The translations under genes and the position numbers were made by a program. This document shows positions 1-6,959 of a stretch of DNA of 30,904 nt, in pieces. Below the pieces are notes generated by a model. It worked only from the letters and a program-made list of their open reading frames with translations. It ran no database searches and was not told the DNA's origin. The stretch's first letter is position 1, and every line of letters begins with the position of its first letter. Location: positions 1 to 30,904 of the forward strand of contig NZ_CALPCM010000034.1 in NCBI RefSeq assembly GCF_943193015.1, read 5' to 3'. This DNA comes from Hominisplanchenecus_A murintestinalis. GTDB lineage: Bacteria; Bacillota; Clostridia; Lachnospirales; Lachnospiraceae.

Positions 1-492
1 TTACCACTCATTTTAGTTCGTTACACGAAAGCACCTTACGGGTTTCAACCTGCTTAAACGACTGCTTATAATAAGGGATGGTTGACGGTTTTTATGACGG
101 ATGTGGTTAATCCAAAAATCGCTTCGCCAGACCAATTACTCCCTTATCATAAAAAAATAAGTGCAGAAGGTAAAGCACTAATGATATGCCTTATCTCTTA
201 CACTTATATGGTACTAAAAATCCCTCCAAACTTCAAAACAGGTTTGGAGAGTATCTGTTAAGTCTTTCAGGCATAGCAAAACCACCCATCATACACCGTT
301 TTTTTATTTGGTGGACGTTTGCCTTAAAACCTTATGAAATGAAACAGAACCGATAAACTGTGATTTTTATTCCACATGTTTATCGGCTCTGCATCTATGT
401 GTCTGGCTCTTTGACGAAATATTTACCTGCCCGATAGATAGGAATTTGGCTTTTTCTTTACAAAAAAAAGTTCAAATATATCAGTTAGTAAC
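1..492. other. Gene-free left edge with inverted repeats
   Basis: I see no convincing gene here. The stretch holds several inverted repeats. One pairs TTATAATAAGGGA (66-78) with TCCCTTATCATAA (141-153). One is an 8-bp stem, CTCCAAAC (224-231) with GTTTGGAG (242-249), which on the minus strand is followed by GGATTTTTA and could be a weak terminator. One is a 9-bp stem, CCGATAAAC (350-358) with GTTTATCGG (378-386). The density of hairpins and the neighbouring element genes suggest non-coding DNA of a mobile element, but I could not assign it to a named element. The window edge cuts whatever lies to the left. Confidence 0.4.
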
Positions 493-966
493 TTATTTCA
501 ATTTAATTTCTACTTTGTAATATTTCAAAAAATATGGTACAAACAAAAAAGCCCCTATCATCAAAATCACCCAGCCAATATATGTTCCTTGATTTCCAGG
601 ATAAAAATAATTTATAGCTAAATGAACTGGACATAGAATAATTGCAATCACTCCCCATAATATTTCCAATTTTCTTTTCATCTTGTTTGCTTGCTCTTTT
701 TGTTTCTGTAATTCCACCAAATTTTGTTCTGCCTTTTTTTGATAATTTTCCATTATAATCCTTTCTCCTGCTAACAATTCGTTTACATTTATTCCAAGAA
801 TGTCACATAGCTCCATCATTATCGATACATCTGGACAGCTTTTTCCTGTTTCCCATTTTGAAACCGCCCTATTACTAATGTTAAGCTTTTCTGCCAGCTG
901 TAACTGAGTAAGATTTTTTTCTTTACGACATTCAGCAATAAATTTTCCAATTTTTTCTTGATTCAT
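493..966 (-). CDS. XRE-family helix-turn-helix regulator with two membrane segments
   Basis: A 157-residue protein. Residues 1-66 form a Cro/C1-type helix-turn-helix domain (KNLTQLQLAEKLNISNRAVS region, with the typical AVSKWE turn). Residues 72-100 are charged and probably helical. Residues about 101-121 and 129-150 are hydrophobic and should be two membrane helices. The start at 966 is supported by an AGGAGG sequence just upstream. Such membrane-tethered XRE proteins are common in Firmicutes chromosomes and integrative elements; the target and signal are unknown. It sits in the element remnant and has an inverted repeat upstream (1022-1044) that could be its operator. Domain call is firm; biological role is not known. 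Confidence 0.85.
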   Translation of the reverse strand: MNQEKIGKFIAECRKEKNLTQLQLAEKLNISNRAVSKWETGKSCPDVSIMMELCDILGINVNELLAGERIIMENYQKKAEQNLVELQKQKEQANKMKRKLEILWGVIAIILCPVHLAINYFYPGNQGTYIGWVILMIGAFLFVPYFLKYYKVEIKLK

Positions 967-1021
967 TTCTTACCTCCTAGTTTTATCATACATAATAAGC
1001 ATTTTTTTTGGAAGGAACTAT

Positions 1022-1044
1022 TGGTTGATTCTCTAATTCAACCA
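1022..1044. promoter_or_regulatory. Inverted repeat upstream of the XRE gene, candidate operator
   Basis: TGGTTGA (1022-1028) and TCAACCA (1038-1044) are perfect inverted repeats separated by 9 bases, and a related half-site GTTGA follows at about 1048-1052. It lies 56-78 bases upstream of the XRE start codon. XRE proteins often bind such sites near their own promoter. Autoregulation is inference only. Confidence 0.35.
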
Positions 1045-1071
1045 TCAGTTGACTACTAGAACATCAAATAA

Positions 1072-1224
1072 TTAATGCAGGCTATTCTTTATCTTTTTTG
1101 CCTGTAGTTTTTTGTCAAACATTTCAATGTGATATTTGAACCGCATAATTTCATCATCTATCTGTCAGCAATTAATAACCACCTGTAACTTTTCCTTTAT
1201 ATGTTCAATAATCTGAATATCCAT
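1072..1224 (-). pseudogene. Small ORF interrupted by an in-frame TGA
   Basis: Reading the minus strand from an ATG at 1224, preceded by a good GGAGG ribosome binding site, gives 19 codons (MDIQIIEHIKEKLQVVINC). A TGA at 1165-1167 follows, then 30 more open codons in the same frame (starting QIDDEIMRFKYHIEMFDKK) to a TAA at 1072-1074. Both halves look like one short, charged, helical protein of 50 residues. A single C-to-T change turning CGA (Arg) into TGA would explain it. I do not recognise the family. It lies among element genes, consistent with decay. Confidence 0.5.
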
Positions 1225-1313
1225 TTAACACCTCCAACACAATTATAAACACCTATACTGCCTTTCTCAAGATTCTAATGTGAAAGGTACGAATACAGAC
1301 ACTAAGATTCCAG

Positions 1314-1346
1314 AAAAAAGCGACAGAGATTTAACCCTCTGCCGCT
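1314..1346 (-). terminator. Intrinsic terminator after the TnpV remnant
   Basis: On the minus strand AGCGGCAGAG pairs with CTCTGTCGCT over 10 bases with one G-U, around an 8-base loop, and is followed by six T residues (1314-1319). It starts 8 bases after the stop codon at 1354-1356, as expected for the terminator of the original TnpV gene. Confidence 0.75.
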
Positions 1347-1353
1347 GTATTGC

Positions 1354-1553
1354 CTATGTGTAAATAATTTCCTCGTTCACAACCTCCCTCGCACAAGCCC
1401 TTATATTATTCACTCTTCCTGTCCATTCTAACGCATTTTCAGCCTTTAGCTGTTCCGTTATGCCTTGTGCCTGTTTCATGTCCTCTATGAGCCTTTCAAG
1501 ACGTTCCTGTGCCTGCCTGTCTACATCGGCAAGGTAGGCATTGAGCCTCGCCA
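1354..1553 (-). pseudogene. C-terminal fragment of a TnpV-type transposon protein
   Basis: The minus-strand frame ending at 1354 encodes about 65 residues, beginning near LNAYLADVDRQAQERLERLI and ending NEEIIYT. From memory this matches the C-terminal half of TnpV, a small protein carried by many Clostridia integrative elements (LNAYLAD, EQLKAEN and NNIR signatures). No N-terminal half exists upstream. Instead the sequence runs into the end of a ParA gene in another frame at about 1541-1554. There is no proper start codon (the first is a TTG inside the ParA frame), so it is unlikely to be expressed. The normal terminator is retained just downstream. Confidence 0.7.
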
Positions 1554-2335
1554 ATCTCCGCTACCTCCTTTCCGAATTGTTCATAAGCAGCGGCTACCTT
1601 GCCGCCTTTGTCGTAGGCAAAAATACTTTTTCCCTCTGCGGTGGCTCCTACTGCATGGATGGAATGGGGTATCTGGGTATCAAACACCTTGATTCTCTGC
1701 CCATATGCACTCTTTACCGTTGCGGTAATCTCTTTAGAAATGTTCGTGCGTGGCATTACCATCGTCATTAAGATACCGTCAATCCGCAGATGGGGATTGA
1801 TTTGCCGCTTGACTTTAGACACGGAGCGAAGCAACAGCTCTAAGCCCTTTACAGAAAGATAATGGGGCTGTGTCGGGATAACCACGCTGTCAGCCGCCGC
1901 AAGTGCATTGATTGTGAGCATACCTAAACTCGGCATACAGTCAATAAGGACTGTATCATAATTCTTTTTTACCTCATTGATGCAGGTTTTCAGCACACTT
2001 TCACGGCTTATGGCGTTAATCAGCCTTACTTCTAAGCCCGACAGTTCAATGTTGGACGGGAGCAGGTCAACGCCCTCGTCATGGTGCAGGATGCTTTTGG
2101 AAACATCGACGGATTTATCATCAATAATATCCTGCATAATGGTTGAGAGTGTATTGGGTAAATCATCTGGTCGGCTGTAACCGAGCGACATGGTTAAATT
2201 TGCCTGTGCATCGGCATCAATGAGCAGGACTTTCTTACCCTGCTGTGCCAGAGTTACTCCCAGATTGACCGCCGTGGTGGTCTTGCCGACACCGCCTTTC
2301 TGATTTGTCAGAGCGATTACTTTGCAATTTGACAT
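1496..2335 (-). CDS. ParA-family ATPase of a mobile element, C-terminus replaced
   Basis: A 279-residue ParA/MinD-type ATPase, distinct from the chromosomal ParA at 6953-7726. It has a deviant Walker A (KGGVGKTTT, residues 13-21), the LIDADAQANLT segment and a VLIDCMPSLG Walker B region. In elements such proteins help maintain or segregate the excised form. The chosen start, ATG at 2335, has an AAAGGAGG site 8 bases upstream; the open frame extends to 2398 but without such a site. The last about 16 residues (after EVAEIGE) do not look like ParA: they are TnpV DNA read out of frame, so the true C-terminus was lost by deletion. The ATPase core is intact, so it may still fold. It is probably a relic. 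Confidence 0.8.
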   Translation of the reverse strand: MSNCKVIALTNQKGGVGKTTTAVNLGVTLAQQGKKVLLIDADAQANLTMSLGYSRPDDLPNTLSTIMQDIIDDKSVDVSKSILHHDEGVDLLPSNIELSGLEVRLINAISRESVLKTCINEVKKNYDTVLIDCMPSLGMLTINALAAADSVVIPTQPHYLSVKGLELLLRSVSKVKRQINPHLRIDGILMTMVMPRTNISKEITATVKSAYGQRIKVFDTQIPHSIHAVGATAEGKSIFAYDKGGKVAAAYEQFGKEVAEIGEAQCLPCRCRQAGTGTS

Positions 2336-2361
2336 AGGTGCGTCCTCCTTTCGCATAAATT

Positions 2362-2384
2362 TAGCCACTTTGTCAAGGTGGCTA
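2362..2384. promoter_or_regulatory. Near-perfect palindrome upstream of the element ParA gene
   Basis: TAGCCACTTTG (2362-2372) and CAAGGTGGCTA (2374-2384) form a 23-base palindrome with one mismatch per arm and a single central base. It lies 27-49 bases before the ParA start. It could be an operator, a partition site for this ParA, or an RNA hairpin in the leader. The sequence does not decide between these. Confidence 0.4.
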
Positions 2385-2404
2385 TGTAAAGGATTCATGA
2401 CAAT

Positions 2405-2450
2405 AAAAAAAGCCGACTGGCTGTTTTGTTATAAACTACACCAATCGGCT
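2405..2450 (-). terminator. Intrinsic terminator between the small ORF and ParA
   Basis: On the minus strand AGCCGATTGG pairs with CCAGTCGGCT (9 of 10 bases), with a loop of about 20 bases, followed by a run of T residues at 2405-2411. It would end transcription of the small ORF at 2483-2668 before ParA. Confidence 0.65.
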
Positions 2451-2482
2451 ATGTAAAAATATATTCAGTTTTATTATCTTCC

Positions 2483-2668
2483 TTACCTGTTCTTTCGTGA
2501 TAAAGCTTCTCTTATTCTCTCTGTATCCCATTTCTCTGGGAATAACACCGCCATTATATGAAACGCATGTATCAGTCCTGCAATATACGCATGAGTACCG
2601 TATTCAAAATCCTGCTTATCCCTGCAATCTATAAGACGTTGACAGACTTCCCTTTGTTTCTCTGTCAA
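2483..2668 (-). pseudogene. Small ORF, probably 5'-truncated element gene
   Basis: About 61 residues (starting TEKQREVCQRLIDCRDKQDF) reading to a stop at 2483. The frame continues upstream for roughly 21 codons without an ATG before a TGA. The first usable start is a TTG at 2666-2668 that has no good ribosome binding site. The content (helical, charged, then a hydrophobic AGLIHAFHIMAVLF stretch) looks like real protein, and a terminator follows at 2405-2450. It slightly recalls small element-borne proteins of Clostridia that end in a similar hydrophobic helix, but I do not recognise it with certainty. The likely reading is a fragment whose 5' part is lost. Confidence 0.45.
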
Positions 2669-2938
2669 ATCAAGTTTATTAAAGGCATCCTTTGCATTTC
2701 CCTCATTATTACTATCTTTTTTCTTTCATTATATAAACGAACGGCAATATATTCAAACATACGGGATTATGTAACACCAGAAAAAATCTCTTTGAACGAG
2801 TAACTTTTGCCTTTTCAATTGGCAGACTTTTTAGCACGATTTTTTCTTCGATTAGCAGGAGAGCCATTTTGATTAGCAAAAATCGCTCCTGCTAATCGCA
2901 CATTGCTACGAGTTCAAATTTATTTGGAAAATGAGAAA
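2669..2938. other. Gene-free stretch with a 13-bp inverted repeat
   Basis: No gene is visible. The main structure is a perfect inverted repeat, CGATTAGCAGGAG (2849-2861) with CTCCTGCTAATCG (2886-2898), separated by 24 bases. A further GATTAGCA lies inside the spacer at 2871-2878, so the half-site occurs three times. This could be a recombinase or regulator site near the element end, or a simple RNA hairpin. Confidence 0.45.
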
Positions 2939-2972
2939 CGCCGAAAACCTTGAAAAATCAATGTTTTCGGCG
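2939..2972 (-). terminator. Strong hairpin downstream of tRNA-Arg
   Basis: CGCCGAAAAC (2939-2948) pairs perfectly with GTTTTCGGCG (2963-2972), and inside it TTGA pairs with TCAA around four bases, with one mismatch between the two helices. On the minus strand it follows the tRNA end by 10 bases and is followed by TTTCTCATTTT. It is the likely intrinsic terminator of the tRNA transcript. Confidence 0.7.
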
Positions 2973-2982
2973 ATGTTTTCAG

Positions 2983-3056
2983 CGTCGCTAAGAGGATTTG
3001 AACCTCCGGCCTACCGCTTAGGAGGCGGTCGCTCTATCCAGCTGAGCTATAGCGAC
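2983..3056 (-). tRNA. tRNA-Arg (anticodon CCT)
   Basis: The minus strand folds as a full cloverleaf. The acceptor GTCGCTA pairs with TAGCGAC. There is a D-arm GCTC/GAGC, an anticodon stem ACCGC/GCGGT around CTCCTAA (anticodon CCT), and a T-arm GGAGG/CCTCT with TTCAAAT. The discriminator base is G and the CCA end is not encoded. It reads AGG codons. It is not embedded in a protein operon. Its 3' end faces the mobile-element remnant, the usual geometry for integration into a tRNA gene. Confidence 0.95.
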
Positions 3057-3145
3057 ATTTGGCAAATCAATTACTTTGTCCTTTCGAACAAATATTATTT
3101 TACCACAATTCCCCTTGTTTCTGCAAGTATTTTTTTTTAAACAGC

Positions 3146-3176
3146 TGTAACAGTTCAGCCAAGCTGACCTGTTACA
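3146..3176 (-). terminator. Hairpin after the DUF3881 gene, possible terminator
   Basis: TGTAACAG (3146-3153) pairs with CTGTTACA (3169-3176), and CAGC with GCTG inside, separated by a two-base mismatch. It begins 6 bases past the stop codon at 3182. On the minus strand it is followed by CAGCTGTTTAAAAA rather than a U-tract, so it is a poor classical terminator and may instead protect the mRNA 3' end. Confidence 0.4.
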
Positions 3177-3181
3177 TACAG

Positions 3182-4063
3182 TTAATCCTCAAGAAAGTTC
3201 ATATGTCCCTGCAGCCAGATAGAACCTTTAAATCTTCTTCCAATCTCTGGTTCGCCAAGCAGATCCTTTGCATTAATACAAATGTCAAAACCCATATCAT
3301 TACATTCCAAATTCATCTGATATATTTTTTCACCTGTATATTCATTTTTAACCTTCTGGACACTTTTGATTTCTCCTAAAATATGATACTGGTCGCATTC
3401 TACCCCAAAAGGCATAAAATATGTTTCTACAATGCTGAAAACATCCTCCTTTTGAATCCTTCTGGAAATGGTAGTATACATATCAATATCTTCTAAAGTC
3501 AAGCTCTCAATTGCCTCTTCGTCACCCTTTCGTGCTTCTGCAATCAGACGGCTTCTTTTTCTTGCTGCCTCTAAATTAGAGCGCACTTGCTCCTCATCCT
3601 TAAGAAGCGGAAGCAATATTTTCCCGCTTAAAGAAAGACCTGAAAATGTCGCACTGATATTCGGATTTAGCAGGTTTCCCAAGATATTCTTTTTCTTATA
3701 AGTTACTGCATTTCTTAAGTAGAAAATTAGTGAAATTCCTACCCGTATGTCCTCGCATACACCTGAAAAAGATTCATTTGCGCCACGTTTTTCTATCACA
3801 ATATCTTCTCTCGTGGTAATTCCGCTTCCTTTCAGATAAGGATAATAATATTCCTGGTGAAACCCTTCTTTATCTAGGATTCCACAGACAGTTATCCCCA
3901 TATCAGGTCCAAAATCCTTTGAATATTCCACAAAAGCACGGCCTTTATCCTCTTTTACAGCCTCTCTTTTATCATATTCATAAAAGACGTCATGAATAAT
4001 ATCTTTTATTTCATTTCCATCCTTAATATCCGAAAAACCAATTGCCCTCATATAACTATGCAT
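3182..4063 (-). CDS. DUF3881 family protein
   Basis: A 293-residue cytoplasmic protein beginning MHSYMRAIGFSDIKD, with no signal peptide or membrane segment. From memory this opening and length match DUF3881, a family of unknown function found mainly in Lachnospiraceae. The middle contains a charged helical segment (about residues 168-190, rich in Arg, Glu and Lys), and the C-terminal third looks beta-rich. The start at 4063 has a very strong GGGGGAGGTGA site 5 to 6 bases upstream. The gene is 42 bases downstream of serS with no terminator between them, so the two are probably cotranscribed. No catalytic motif is evident and I do not assign a function. Confidence 0.8.
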   Translation of the reverse strand: MHSYMRAIGFSDIKDGNEIKDIIHDVFYEYDKREAVKEDKGRAFVEYSKDFGPDMGITVCGILDKEGFHQEYYYPYLKGSGITTREDIVIEKRGANESFSGVCEDIRVGISLIFYLRNAVTYKKKNILGNLLNPNISATFSGLSLSGKILLPLLKDEEQVRSNLEAARKRSRLIAEARKGDEEAIESLTLEDIDMYTTISRRIQKEDVFSIVETYFMPFGVECDQYHILGEIKSVQKVKNEYTGEKIYQMNLECNDMGFDICINAKDLLGEPEIGRRFKGSIWLQGHMNFLED

Positions 4064-4105
4064 CCTGTCACCTCCCCCGGCTAGAATGATTTTATCTTGA
4101 ATTTC

Positions 4106-5392
4106 TTATTTTTTTGGAACCATAACTTCCATCCCGCCCATATACGGCCGAAGTACTTCTGGAATATTTACGCTTCCATCCGCATTCAAATTATTTTCCA
4201 AAAAAGCGATCAGCATTCTTGGCGGCGCTACCACTGTATTATTCAGTGTATGTGCAAAATACTTGCCACTTTCCCCATTTACGCGAATCTTTAAGCGGCG
4301 TGCCTGGGCATCTCCCAGATTTGAACAGCTTCCTACCTCAAAATACTTCTTTTGTCTTGGAGACCATGCTTCTACATCACAAGATTTTACTTTTAAATCT
4401 GCCAAATCTCCGGAACAACATTCCAAAGTACGTACAGGAACATCCAATGAACGGAACAAGTCAACTGTATTTTGCCACAATTTATCATACCATTTCATGC
4501 TCTCTTCAGGTTTACATACAACAATCATCTCCTGCTTTTCAAATTGGTGAATTCGATAAACTCCTCTTTCCTCAATTCCATGCGCTCCTTTTTCTTTTCG
4601 GAAACACGGAGAATAACTTGTCATTGTCTTTGGAAGTTCTTCTTCCTGTAAAATCGTATCAATGAATTTCCCAATCATGGAATGCTCGCTTGTACCAATC
4701 AGATACAAATCCTCACCTTCAATTTTATACATCATAGCTTCCATTTCTGCAAAACTCATTACACCTGTCACCACATCACTGCGGATCATAAATGGAGGTA
4801 CGCAGTAAGTAAAACCTCTTTCAATCATAAAATCACGGGCATATGAAATAACTGCAGAGTGAAGTCTGGCAATATCTCCCATTAAATAATAGAAACCATT
4901 TCCTGCGACTCTTCTTGCACTTTCTAAATCAATTCCATCAAATCTTTCCATAATTTCCGTATGATAAGGAATTTCAAAATCAGGTATCATCGGTTCTCCG
5001 AACTTTTCAATCTCTACATTCTCACTGTCATCCTTTCCAATCGGAACAGAAGCATCAATAATATTCGGAATTACCATCATAATTTTTTTCAGTTCTTCTT
5101 CTACTTTCTTTTCTCTTTCACTTAATTCCGTTATTCTGTCCGCCTGCGCTGTTACTTTCGCTTTCACTTCTTCAGCTTCTTCTCTCTTTCCCTGGCCCAT
5201 CAAAGCGCCTATCTGTTTAGAAAGCTTATTTTTTTCTGCCCGCAGAACTTCTACCTCCTGCTTAATTTTCCTATTCTCTGTGTCCAGTTCCAACACTTCA
5301 TCTACCAATGGAAGCTTCTGTTCCTGAAACTTATTTCTAATATTCTGCTTTACTATTTCCGGATTCTCGCGTACAAATTTGATATCTAACAT
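4106..5392 (-). CDS. serS: Seryl-tRNA synthetase
   Basis: A 428-residue class II synthetase that charges tRNA-Ser. It has an N-terminal long coiled-coil arm (about residues 30-105), then the catalytic domain with motif 2 (CFRKEKGAHGIEERG, from 263) and motif 3 (about 382-401), ending LRPYMGGMEVMVPKK. The start was set at ATG 5392 (MLDIKFVRENPE), the usual SerRS beginning; the frame is open to 5422. The substrate-pocket motif reads TSEHSM (234-239) where typical bacterial enzymes read TAEVP, and motif 2 differs likewise, so this belongs to a divergent SerRS group. The leader (5393-5508) is too short for a T-box. The gene follows parAB and DUF4446 on the same strand. Confidence 0.95.
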   Translation of the reverse strand: MLDIKFVRENPEIVKQNIRNKFQEQKLPLVDEVLELDTENRKIKQEVEVLRAEKNKLSKQIGALMGQGKREEAEEVKAKVTAQADRITELSEREKKVEEELKKIMMVIPNIIDASVPIGKDDSENVEIEKFGEPMIPDFEIPYHTEIMERFDGIDLESARRVAGNGFYYLMGDIARLHSAVISYARDFMIERGFTYCVPPFMIRSDVVTGVMSFAEMEAMMYKIEGEDLYLIGTSEHSMIGKFIDTILQEEELPKTMTSYSPCFRKEKGAHGIEERGVYRIHQFEKQEMIVVCKPEESMKWYDKLWQNTVDLFRSLDVPVRTLECCSGDLADLKVKSCDVEAWSPRQKKYFEVGSCSNLGDAQARRLKIRVNGESGKYFAHTLNNTVVAPPRMLIAFLENNLNADGSVNIPEVLRPYMGGMEVMVPKK

Positions 5393-5508
5393 GTTCTTTC
5401 CCTCTCTCTTTTCTTTTATCATTCCCTGATTTTCCAGGGTCTTTCATTCAATTTTACTTTTTTATTATCCTTGCTGTATACATCAAAATCTTTTTAACTG
5501 CTTTATTT

Positions 5509-6021
5509 CTACATTTCATTATGCATATTCACTGCCTGACGAAGTGCTTCCTTTTCTTCTTCTCCAAGCACAATGTAGGACTCACCTTTCACAATTTCTT
5601 TAATATAAGTGTAGCATCCTTCTCTGCTATGAATAGCGTTCAGTACAAACCCACTGTTTTCTGCATCCAACATTGCCAATGCAAAGCTCAGTTTACCTCC
5701 CATTTCCTTAAATGCATCATACTTTACAATCGCCGTCTTATTCAAAGTAATTGCCTGGATTTCTTTGATATGTTTGATTTCCTCCATATGGTTTCTATTG
5801 GATTCTATCAGCTTGTCCAATTCATTAAAGCTATGCATAAAAGACTTTTCCAGAGAAGCGCCATCCTGTCCTCTCATAAATATCTTGTATTTCTTCAAAA
5901 ATCTGGTCATCTTAAAAGAAAGCTTTACCATATAAACAATCATAATCACCATGATTATCATAAGGATAATTAAAATGATTCCAGCATCAATACCGAGTGC
6001 ATCAAAAATACCGCCTTCCAT
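5509..6021 (-). CDS. DUF4446 family membrane protein
   Basis: A 170-residue protein with one strongly hydrophobic N-terminal helix (about residues 13-36), a coiled-coil-like segment (about 60-95) and a C-terminal domain with YDAFKEMGGKLSFALAMLD. That segment is characteristic of DUF4446, a family commonly placed beside parAB in Clostridia. The topology suggests a single-pass protein with a cytoplasmic domain. The start at 6021 has an AGGAGG site 5 bases upstream. It is 17 bases after parB, so it is in the same operon. Function is unknown. Its position suggests, but does not show, a link to chromosome segregation or the membrane. Confidence 0.85.
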   Translation of the reverse strand: MEGGIFDALGIDAGIILIILMIIMVIMIVYMVKLSFKMTRFLKKYKIFMRGQDGASLEKSFMHSFNELDKLIESNRNHMEEIKHIKEIQAITLNKTAIVKYDAFKEMGGKLSFALAMLDAENSGFVLNAIHSREGCYTYIKEIVKGESYIVLGEEEKEALRQAVNMHNEM

Positions 6022-6038
6022 ATCTGCCTCCTATATGT

Positions 6039-6959
6039 TTATCTATCTCTCAAGGTTTCTAGTAAGTCTATAAGTCTCTCCAATTCTTCATTTGAATAAT
6101 ACTCAACTTCTATCTTTCCCTTATTATTGCTTTTGTGTACTACATGAACCTTTGTTCCAAGAATAGACCTGATTTTTTCTTCAATATCCTTATAAATAAA
6201 ACTATCATCTTTTTTATCCTTTGATTTCTCAGGCTTTTCTGACTGGATACTTTTCACCAACTTTTCTACTTCACGGACACTGAGCTTTTCATCAAAAATT
6301 TTGACAGCCAATGAATACTGCAAATCCTTATCTTCGATTGACAGCAGCGCTCTTGCATGTCCGCTGGAAATCATGTCATCAATTACCATTTGCTGAATTT
6401 TCTCATCCAGCTTTAACAGCCTCATAGAATTTGTAATAGCTGTCCTACTCTTAGAAACCCTCTCTGCAACTTCATCTTGTTTGAGATTAAATTCTGTCAA
6501 AAGCCTTTTATATGCCTGCGCTTCTTCTATAGGATTTAAATTCTCCCTTTGGATATTTTCAATTAATGAAATCTCCACAATCTCCTGTTCCGTATAGTCT
6601 TTTACAATCACAGGAACTTCTTTTAATCCCGCTATTTTTGCAGCACGCCATCTTCGTTCTCCGGCAATAATCTCATAATAATCTTGTCTTTTTTGGACAA
6701 TCAAAGGCTGGATAATTCCAAACTGTTTAATGGACTCTGACAATTCCAACAATGCATCTTCATCAAAACTTTTGCGAGGCTGCTCTCTATTCGGCTCTAC
6801 ATCAGAAATCTTAACCATGACTTCTTCTTTTTTTATAACTTTTTCTACACTTACTTCCTTTTTAGGTTTTGTATTTACCTTTCTGGAACTATCTTCAGGA
6901 ATCAATGCATCTAGTCCTTTTCCAAGTCCCTTTCCTAATCCACCCTTTTTTGCTACCAT
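6039..6959 (-). CDS. parB: Chromosome partitioning protein ParB (Spo0J)
   Basis: A 306-residue ParB that binds parS, loads as a CTP-dependent clamp and works with ParA to segregate origins. The N-terminus is basic and glycine-rich (KGGLGKGLGKGLDALIP, the ParA-stimulating tail). The CTP-binding GERRWRA motif is at 100-106 and ENIQREN at 134-140. A helix-turn-helix lies at about 158-182 (QDEVAERVSKSRTAITNSMR), and a C-terminal dimerisation domain follows. The ATG at 6957-6959 overlaps the end of parA by 7 bases and has a GGAG site inside parA, so the two are translationally coupled. Two perfect parS sites lie within 1.6 kb upstream. No second ParB/Noc paralogue is present in the window. Confidence 0.97.
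   Translation of the reverse strand: MVAKKGGLGKGLGKGLDALIPEDSSRKVNTKPKKEVSVEKVIKKEEVMVKISDVEPNREQPRKSFDEDALLELSESIKQFGIIQPLIVQKRQDYYEIIAGERRWRAAKIAGLKEVPVIVKDYTEQEIVEISLIENIQRENLNPIEEAQAYKRLLTEFNLKQDEVAERVSKSRTAITNSMRLLKLDEKIQQMVIDDMISSGHARALLSIEDKDLQYSLAVKIFDEKLSVREVEKLVKSIQSEKPEKSKDKKDDSFIYKDIEEKIRSILGTKVHVVHKSNNKGKIEVEYYSNEELERLIDLLETLRDR

Noticed and set aside
3059..3379. 106-codon plus-strand open frame
   Set aside because: It overlaps the convincing DUF3881 gene in antisense, has no ribosome site and a low-complexity hydrophobic translation.
5393..5508. T-box riboswitch before serS
   Set aside because: The gap is only about 115 bases, lacks the T-box core sequence and a terminator/antiterminator pair; only a 5-bp hairpin (CCCTG/CAGGG) is visible.
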